Assembly (NCBI GenBank): GCA_036653075.1
Contig: JAVVUQ010000058.1
Coordinates: forward strand, 1 to 10,309
Direction: 5' to 3'
Length of the DNA stretch: 10,309 nt
DNA from: JAVVUQ01 sp036653075
GTDB lineage: Bacteria; Bacillota; Clostridia; Christensenellales; CAG-314
Below the pieces are notes generated by a model. It was not told where the DNA came from and searched no databases. It saw only the letters and a program-made list of their open reading frames with translations. Made by a program: the position numbers and the translations under genes. This document shows, in pieces, positions 6,052 to 10,309 of the stretch (positions are counted from its first letter, which is position 1; each line of letters starts with the position of its first letter).

Positions 6052-6648
6052 ATGAAATTAATAGAAAGTAAAACTTTTATAAACTTAGCAAAATCTTATG
6101 CTGGAGAATGTCAAGCGCACGTACGTTATAAATTTATGGAATATGGCGCGCGAAAAGCTGGCTATGTAGCGCTCGCTGAATTGATTGACGATGTTGTTTA
6201 TCAAGAATTTAACCACGCAAGAATGTTTTATACGTTTATTCAAAGCGCATCGGAGAAAACAATTGTAAACATTGATATTTCGTCTGGTTATCCCTTTAAA
6301 GAAAAATGGGATATACTTGATAATCTTAAATTAGCGTCAGAAGACGAAAAAAATGAAGCGGAAAAAATCTATTTTGAATATGAAAAAATAGCTCGTCAAG
6401 AAGGATTTACTGAAATAGCTGATTTATACAAAAATATGATTCAAGTAGAAAACTGTCACAAAATGCTTTTTGAAGATTTATACAACCAAATGAAAACCAA
6501 AACTTTATATTCCAAACCAGAAGTAGTTAAATGGAAATGCGCAGGTTGTGGATATGAAGAAGAAGGCAAAAACGCTTTTACGATATGTCCGCTTTGCAAA
6601 GCAGAACAAGGCGTTGTAATGCTAAAAATTGACGATGGCGCTAATTAA
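6052..6648 (+). CDS. rbr: Rubrerythrin
   Basis: Rubrerythrin is a cytoplasmic non-haem peroxidase of anaerobes that reduces hydrogen peroxide at a diiron centre, fed with electrons through its rubredoxin domain. The 198-residue protein has the usual order: a ferritin-like four-helix domain (about 1-150) followed by rubredoxin (about 158-192). Expected diiron ligands are all visible: E19 (AGECQAH), E52 and H55 (QEFNHA), E99 and E102 (by alignment on KIARQEGF), E133 and H136 (QVENCHK). The rubredoxin iron ligands are C163-x2-C166 and C179-x2-C182 with the short 12-residue spacing typical of rubrerythrin. AGGAGG at 6041-6046 lies five bases before the ATG. It is the only plus-strand gene, divergent from trhP across a 439-bp spacer and converging on the 7045-8403 gene. 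It points to an anaerobe that meets oxygen stress. Confidence 0.97.
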   Translation: MKLIESKTFINLAKSYAGECQAHVRYKFMEYGARKAGYVALAELIDDVVYQEFNHARMFYTFIQSASEKTIVNIDISSGYPFKEKWDILDNLKLASEDEKNEAEKIYFEYEKIARQEGFTEIADLYKNMIQVENCHKMLFEDLYNQMKTKTLYSKPEVVKWKCAGCGYEEEGKNAFTICPLCKAEQGVVMLKIDDGAN

Positions 6649-6649
6649 T

Positions 6650-6704
6650 GTATTATATTAAAACGTAGCTAATATTCAATGTATTACAATATATAATTTA
6701 TATT
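6650..6704. repeat. Left copy of a 55-bp duplication flanking the gap
   Basis: Positions 6650-6704 are identical, base for base, to 6805-6859. The copy begins just after the rbr stop codon and ends exactly at the first N. A duplication that abuts the gap on both sides and has the length of a common assembly k-mer points to contig ends that overlap rather than to a biological repeat. Confidence 0.9.
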
Positions 6705-6804
6705 NNNNNNNNNNNNNNNNNNNNNNNNNNNNNNNNNNNNNNNNNNNNNNNNNNNNNNNNNNNNNNNNNNNNNNNNNNNNNNNNNNNNNNNNNNNNNNNN
6801 NNNN
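6705..6804. other. Scaffold gap of 100 N
   Basis: Exactly 100 undetermined bases, a conventional placeholder length. Because the same 55 bp lies on both sides, the true sequence is probably continuous, with one copy and no missing bases, unless a longer AT-rich repeat lies here. Confidence 0.95.
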
Positions 6805-6976
6805 GTATTATATTAAAACGTAGCTAATATTCAATGTATTACAATATATAATTTATATTCAACGTATTATTATATAAACCTTGTATTTAATGTGTTATAT
6901 ATACTATTTATATTACAATGTATTAATTACGTAGCTTATACTCATTGCGTTTATTCATTAAATTAAAACATTAAAT
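6805..6976. repeat. Right 55-bp copy followed by degenerate AT-rich repeats
   Basis: The right copy of the duplication is 6805-6859. After it, related words such as CAATGTATTA, CAACGTATTA and ACAATGTATTA recur to about 6930, and ACGTAGCT appears again near 6929. No reading frame with a ribosome-binding site is present. The stretch looks like decayed tandem repeat, a likely reason the assembly broke here. Confidence 0.6.
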
Positions 6977-7015
6977 AAGACTGTTGCAAAAAACAATGCA
7001 ACAGTCTTTATTTTT
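6977..7015. terminator. Bidirectional hairpin terminator between rbr and the lipoprotein gene
   Basis: AAGACTGTTGCA (6977-6988) pairs perfectly over 12 bp with TGCAACAGTCTT (6997-7008) around the loop AAAAACAA. The plus strand continues TATTTTTAAT, a good U-tract for rbr transcripts; the minus strand continues ATTTAATGTTTTAATTT, a weaker one for the lipoprotein gene, whose stop is about 36 nt away. Convergent genes sharing one terminator fits the layout. Confidence 0.88.
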
Positions 7016-7044
7016 AATAATTATTTATTTTAAAAACACTTTTA

Positions 7045-8403
7045 TTATTTATCGCCAAACACTGCTTTAAGCGTCATATTTTGCGTAATAATATCCGTTC
7101 CGAAATCAAATGTTTTTATTGTAATTTTTCCATCTTTTTCCACAAAATCATATGTCCAACTTGTAATAACTTTGCCTTCAGGAATATAGCCGATTAAAGA
7201 TTCAGCGGTTGGTTCAACAGCTTTTTTACCTTCTTCAACTAATTGACCTTTAGCTAAAACGCCATTAATTACAAATGCAATCTTAAACCATTTTCCGTCT
7301 AAATATTGCGCATAAGCATTAAGATAGTATTCGCCATTGTCGTCTTTGCTATAAAAAGTATCATATTTCCATTCGCTAAAAGTTTTGCCGATTATTTCTG
7401 GCGCAATTGGATCTGATGGAACATCGCCATAAGCAAAGAATTTTTCCAAAAATACTTTACCGTCTATATCGTGATAAATATATTTAACGGCTACGCCAAT
7501 ATATTTAGCTTTAAAGGTAACGTTTTCTGTTATAACTTCTACAAAGTTTTCCCACCCTGCAAAGTTGTAGAATGGTTTATCTTCCATAGTTGGAATTTGC
7601 GTTGCTAATAAGCTTGCGCCATACGGAACATTTTCAATTACCTTAATCTCTTTATCGTTTTCGTCTACAAATCTCACGATAAATTTATGAATTTCAAATT
7701 TAGCGGTATATCTTACGATAGTACCATTTTGCTCAACAGATAAAACCCATTCAACAAAATTATGGTGAGCAAACTTAGGCATACCTTCTATACTAATAAT
7801 AGGTCTGTCCTCGTCATATTTGATATGTTCAAACACAATTTCTTTTTCGCCGTCAGGGAAAGCGCCTTCGCCAGCGTCAAATATCCAAGTAACATACTCT
7901 TTGGTAATTGATGCTTTAACTACAAGATTGCTTTGTATATTAGTAAAATCTTTATCCCACAAAACAACATCGCCCGTTTCAATTTGAATGTTTGGAGCAA
8001 CCGCATTTTCGCCACGTTTAACAATTTGTCTTTCTATTTCGTTGTCGTTAGCATCTAAAAATGTTACAACAAAGCTATTAAATTCAACATCGCTAACTCT
8101 ATATGCAGGCTCAACTATCATATCACAAGTAATATCGCTAAGATCTGTTTTCCAACCTATTGGCGTGTATAACGCTGTGTATGCAATTCCTTCGCTATTA
8201 ACCACTGTTACGTATTGAGCTTCAGGAAGCTCGCACTCAGCTTTTTCGTGGCGCAAAACAACCTTTGTATCGAACACTTTGCCGCTGCAGTCATAGAAAA
8301 CGACATTATAATATAACTTCGTTCCATCAGTTGAGCAGCTGCTAAACACTAACAGCGCCGCTACTAAAAGCAACAAGAAAATCATAATCCTTTTAGTTTT
8401 CAT
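7045..8403 (-). CDS. Lipoprotein built of InlB B-repeat-like domains
   Basis: The 452-residue product begins with a lysine-rich start, a hydrophobic core (7-20) and VFSSC, so it is probably cleaved by signal peptidase II and lipid-anchored at C23, outside the cell. The rest can be read as about six consecutive beta units of 55-80 residues resembling InlB B-repeats (Listeria-Bacteroides repeat): about 31-102, 110-168, 169-237, 241-302, 306-368 and 373-450. Units share a first strand such as VVFYD, VVTFLDA, VTWIFDA, IVRFVDE or VKYIYHD, a middle YG or RGE turn, and an end such as FAGWEN or FSEWKYD followed by VTFKAKY or LNAYAQY. No catalytic or cell-wall-sorting motif is visible. AAAGGAGA (8409-8416) supports the ATG. 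A promoter about 210 nt upstream gives it a long structured leader. A ligand-binding or adhesive role is inference; repeat borders are by eye. Confidence 0.87.
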   Translation of the reverse strand: MKTKRIMIFLLLLVAALLVFSSCSTDGTKLYYNVVFYDCSGKVFDTKVVLRHEKAECELPEAQYVTVVNSEGIAYTALYTPIGWKTDLSDITCDMIVEPAYRVSDVEFNSFVVTFLDANDNEIERQIVKRGENAVAPNIQIETGDVVLWDKDFTNIQSNLVVKASITKEYVTWIFDAGEGAFPDGEKEIVFEHIKYDEDRPIISIEGMPKFAHHNFVEWVLSVEQNGTIVRYTAKFEIHKFIVRFVDENDKEIKVIENVPYGASLLATQIPTMEDKPFYNFAGWENFVEVITENVTFKAKYIGVAVKYIYHDIDGKVFLEKFFAYGDVPSDPIAPEIIGKTFSEWKYDTFYSKDDNGEYYLNAYAQYLDGKWFKIAFVINGVLAKGQLVEEGKKAVEPTAESLIGYIPEGKVITSWTYDFVEKDGKITIKTFDFGTDIITQNMTLKAVFGDK

Positions 8404-8442
8404 AAAAATCTCCTTTGATGAGTTTTGATACTCCCTTTATAT

Positions 8443-8464
8443 AATAGACAATCAATTGACTATT
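8443..8464 (-). promoter_or_regulatory. 22-bp near-palindrome in the lipoprotein leader
   Basis: Half-sites AATAG-A-CAAT and ATTG-A-CTATT are perfect inverted copies apart from the mismatched central CA and the opposed A/A pair. It lies about 40 bp above the start codon and is followed immediately by a perfect 10-bp palindrome, TTTAGCTAAA, at 8464-8473. It could be a protein-binding operator or part of the leader RNA fold. Confidence 0.35.
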
Positions 8465-8487
8465 TTAGCTAAATTAATAAACGCACG

Positions 8488-8531
8488 TATCTATATTTTA
8501 CGTTAGCTTCACTAACTGCAAAATATAGATA
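8488..8531 (-). promoter_or_regulatory. Long two-part hairpin in the lipoprotein leader
   Basis: TATCTATATTTT (8488-8499) is perfectly complementary to AAAATATAGATA (8520-8531). Inside, GTTAG (8502-8506) pairs with CTAAC (8512-8516) around a 5-nt loop, separated from the outer stem by a small internal loop (2 and 3 nt). That is 17 paired bases in one fold. No T-run follows on either strand, so it is not a simple terminator. It lies within the predicted untranslated leader, downstream of the promoter at 8622-8650. I do not recognise a known riboswitch class. Confidence 0.6.
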
Positions 8532-8621
8532 TTCACAAAAATTCAACTCAAACACCATATAATAGGAAAACTATTTACAATCTGATTGAATCGCCGATTA
8601 TCCATATACTATTATGAATCT

Positions 8622-8650
8622 ATTGTAACACATCACGCAATAAATTTCAA
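8622..8650 (-). promoter_or_regulatory. Sigma-A promoter of the B-repeat lipoprotein gene
   Basis: On the minus strand TTGAAA (8645-8650) and TACAAT (8622-8627) are separated by 17 bp. Transcription would start near 8615, about 210 nt before the start codon. The promoter lies about 40 bp downstream of the glutamate dehydrogenase terminator, so the gene is its own unit. Confidence 0.6.
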
Positions 8651-8680
8651 GTGTTTTTTAATATTTTTATAATAAAATAT

Positions 8681-8741
8681 AAAAAAACCCCACAAATAAC
8701 ATTCTGCAAATCAAATTTTAAAATAACAGAGGTTATTTGTG
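8681..8741 (-). terminator. Terminator of the glutamate dehydrogenase gene
   Basis: CACAAATAAC (8691-8700) pairs with GTTATTTGTG (8732-8741); flanking C/G residues add two more pairs after one mismatch, and TCTG/CAGA (8703-8706, 8727-8730) extend the stem inward. On the minus strand the hairpin ends in GGGG followed by seven T residues (8687 down to 8681). It lies about 85 nt past the stop codon, and 8742-8825 holds nothing else recognisable. Confidence 0.8.
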
Positions 8742-8825
8742 AGGATTATACTATAAAATCAACTTAGATTTTAAAATAAACTTAGTTTATTATATAATTT
8801 TTGTTTTATAGGAAATTTTTGTATA

Positions 8826-10094
8826 CTAACCAATAAAGTAACCTTTAAGTTTACGAGCTTCACATATACGGCCGATAGCAACCATAAATGCGCTTAAACG
8901 CATTGTTGTGTTCATACTCTTTGAAAGGTCATAAACTTGCGCAAACGCTTTCTGCATTTGAAGTTCAAGTTTAGCGTTAACATCTTCTTCTGTCCAATAG
9001 TAATTAGCAAGGTTTTGTACCCATTCGAAATAGCTAACAACAACACCGCCGATATTTGCTAAAACGTCAGGAACAAGGATAATACCTTTCTTGCTGAAAA
9101 TTTCGTCAGCTTCAACAGTTGTAGGACCATTAGCGCCCTCAACAATGTATTTAGCTTTAATGTTATCAGCGTTAGCTGCTGTAAGTTGATTTTCCAAAGC
9201 TGCTGGAACAAGCATATCAACGTCAGCTGTAAGAACCATTTGGTTTCCTTCTGGATTAGCTACAAATGTTACGCCTTCTTTCTTATAATCTTTAAGTAAT
9301 TTACGTTGTTTTGAGAATGCCAAAACTTCGTCGATGTTCAAACCGTCTTTGCAATAAAGTCCGCCTGATACGTCGCTGATAGCAACGATTGTTGCGCCTT
9401 CAGCAGCGATAAATTTAGCAGCTGTTCCACCAACGTTTCCGTTTCCTTGAACTGCTACTGTAACATCTTTAAATGTTTTGCCTTCACGCTTTAATAATTC
9501 ACGAGCTGCAATCATAACGCCTCTGCCTGTCGCTTCTGGACGTCCTAAGCTTCCGCCAATCGCTTGCGGTTTGCCTGTAACTACTGCAGGTTGATATTTG
9601 CCCGTAACTTTTGCATAAGTATCAACTATCCAAGCCATAATTTGTCCGTTTGTATTAACGTCTGGCGCTGGAATATCTTTGTCTGGTCCGATAAGAGGAG
9701 CGATAGCCGCTGTATAAGTACGAGTAAGTCTTTCAAGTTCACCCATTGATAATGTGCCTGGATCAACCTTTATGCCACCTTTGCCTCCGCCATAAGGAAT
9801 GTCAGCAATAGCGCATTTAAACGCCATCCAAGCTGCCAATGCTTTAACTTCGTCCATATCACTGTCTTGATGATAACGAATTCCACCTTTGTATGGCCCT
9901 CTTGAACTATTGTGTTGAACACGATAACCTTCAAAAACCTTAACTGTACCATTATCCATTACGATTGGTAAAGAAACTTGTAATTGCTTTTCAGGGTATT
10001 TTAAAAACTCATATTCGTTTTCAGGAAGTTTCAGCATTTTTGCTGCGCTCTCTAATACCGCCAACATATTGTCATACGGATTGTATTTTGCCAT
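8826..10094 (-). CDS. gdhA: Glutamate dehydrogenase (Glu/Leu/Phe/Val dehydrogenase family)
   Basis: The enzyme interconverts glutamate and 2-oxoglutarate plus ammonia with a nicotinamide cofactor; in anaerobic amino-acid fermenters it is usually the abundant catabolic form. The 422-residue protein is the standard length of Bacillota GudB/RocG types. It contains PYKGGIRYH with substrate lysine K69, PYGGGKGGI with catalytic lysine K105, PAPDVNTN with catalytic D145, the Rossmann motif GNGNVGG (217-223) and a following acidic residue in AISDVSGG (D241), which favours NAD+ over NADP+. PDVLANIGGVVVSYFEWVQN-like C-terminal sequence (342-361) is intact. I chose ATG at 10092-10094 because GGAGG at 10103-10107 is spaced 8 nt from it; the longer reading from TTG at 10109 would translate the ribosome-binding site itself. 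A consensus extended promoter lies at 10206-10233 and a terminator follows, so it is a single-gene unit. Codons look well optimised for a highly expressed gene. Confidence 0.97.
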   Translation of the reverse strand: MAKYNPYDNMLAVLESAAKMLKLPENEYEFLKYPEKQLQVSLPIVMDNGTVKVFEGYRVQHNSSRGPYKGGIRYHQDSDMDEVKALAAWMAFKCAIADIPYGGGKGGIKVDPGTLSMGELERLTRTYTAAIAPLIGPDKDIPAPDVNTNGQIMAWIVDTYAKVTGKYQPAVVTGKPQAIGGSLGRPEATGRGVMIAARELLKREGKTFKDVTVAVQGNGNVGGTAAKFIAAEGATIVAISDVSGGLYCKDGLNIDEVLAFSKQRKLLKDYKKEGVTFVANPEGNQMVLTADVDMLVPAALENQLTAANADNIKAKYIVEGANGPTTVEADEIFSKKGIILVPDVLANIGGVVVSYFEWVQNLANYYWTEEDVNAKLELQMQKAFAQVYDLSKSMNTTMRLSAFMVAIGRICEARKLKGYFIG

Positions 10095-10102
10095 TATTGT
10101 AG

Positions 10103-10107
10103 CCTCC
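10103..10107 (-). promoter_or_regulatory. Shine-Dalgarno site fixing the gdhA start
   Basis: GGAGG on the minus strand lies 8 nt before ATG 10092-10094. The in-frame TTG at 10107-10109 overlaps this site and has no ribosome-binding site of its own, so a start there (adding five residues) is rejected. Confidence 0.85.
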
Positions 10108-10205
10108 AAATATTATATTCATAATAAAGCACCTAACTAAAAACCAAACTAATAACCTATGTTAAAAAGCATACGTTAAAAAAGCTTTTCTCAAATGCCA
10201 TTTCA

Positions 10206-10233
10206 ATTATACCATAGTAACCAATAATGTCAA
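10206..10233 (-). promoter_or_regulatory. Consensus extended sigma-A promoter of gdhA
   Basis: On the minus strand a perfect TTGACA (10228-10233) is followed after 16 bp by a perfect TATAAT (10206-10211), preceded by TGG, an extended -10. This is the strongest promoter in the window. The leader is about 105 nt and contains the near-repeat GCTTTTTTAAC / GCTTTTTAAC. No known riboswitch was recognised. Confidence 0.85.
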
Positions 10234-10309
10234 CTACATTGATAAAAAAAACGCATTCTTTTTGCTTTATTAATATAGTGCATTAACTAAGACAATACAA
10301 TTTTTATAT

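Noticed and set aside
6052..6648. PerR or Fur control site upstream of rbr
   Set aside because: I looked for the expected AT-rich palindromes in 5863-6040 and found none convincing.
10095..10109. Longer glutamate dehydrogenase start at TTG 10109
   Set aside because: It would translate the GGAGG ribosome-binding site that correctly serves ATG 10094.
1..10309. tRNA, rRNA, transposase, phage or toxin-antitoxin genes
   Set aside because: No cloverleaf-like segment, rRNA-like conserved stretch, transposase motif or paired small genes were recognised on either strand.

Overview
The window reads as scaffolded metagenome sequence from an AT-rich, anaerobic, uncultured Bacillota bacterium of the clostridial type, with a short foreign piece at its left edge. 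The assignment is an inference. From about position 315 onward the genes have strong Shine-Dalgarno sites (AGGAGG, AAGGAG, GGAGG), the clear promoters are sigma-A type (TTGACA and TATAAT), and there are hairpin terminators. The gene set includes rubrerythrin, a clostridial-type glutamate dehydrogenase and InlB B-repeat envelope proteins. By contrast, positions 1-172 encode the first 57 residues of RNA polymerase beta' with wording typical of Flavobacteriia (Chryseobacterium-like), have no Shine-Dalgarno site, and are not preceded by rpoB. I read positions 1 to about 315 as a probable chimeric join.

Layout: (1) 1-172, rpoC 5' end, minus strand; 173-314, AT-rich spacer containing the likely junction. 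(2) 315-783, a DUF805 membrane protein gene with its own terminator and promoter. (3) 994-5862, a minus-strand block transcribed in the order trhP (tRNA U34 hydroxylation, peptidase U32 family), nth (endonuclease III), lplA (lipoate ligase, TTG start), and a membrane-anchored protein with one B-repeat and a long helical repeat region. trhP has a near-perfect promoter and nth has an extended -10. The spacers hold several short tandem repeats. (4) 5942-6648, rubrerythrin (rbr), the only plus-strand gene, divergent from trhP. (5) 6649-7044, an AT-rich spacer with a 100-N scaffold gap flanked by an exact 55-bp duplication, then a strong terminator serving converging genes. (6) 7045-8650, a lipoprotein made of about six B-repeat-like units, with a promoter about 210 nt upstream of its start and a structured leader. 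(7) 8681-10233, NAD-type glutamate dehydrogenase with terminator, Shine-Dalgarno site and a consensus extended promoter.

The genes look like mostly independent housekeeping and envelope units: tRNA modification, base-excision repair, lipoate salvage, peroxide defence, amino-acid catabolism and two surface proteins. I see no CRISPR array, transposase, phage gene, tRNA or rRNA, and no convincing new multi-gene system. The points most worth a second look are the chimeric left end, the artefactual gap, the uncharacterised helical repeats in the 1038-2279 protein, and the structured leader of the B-repeat lipoprotein.
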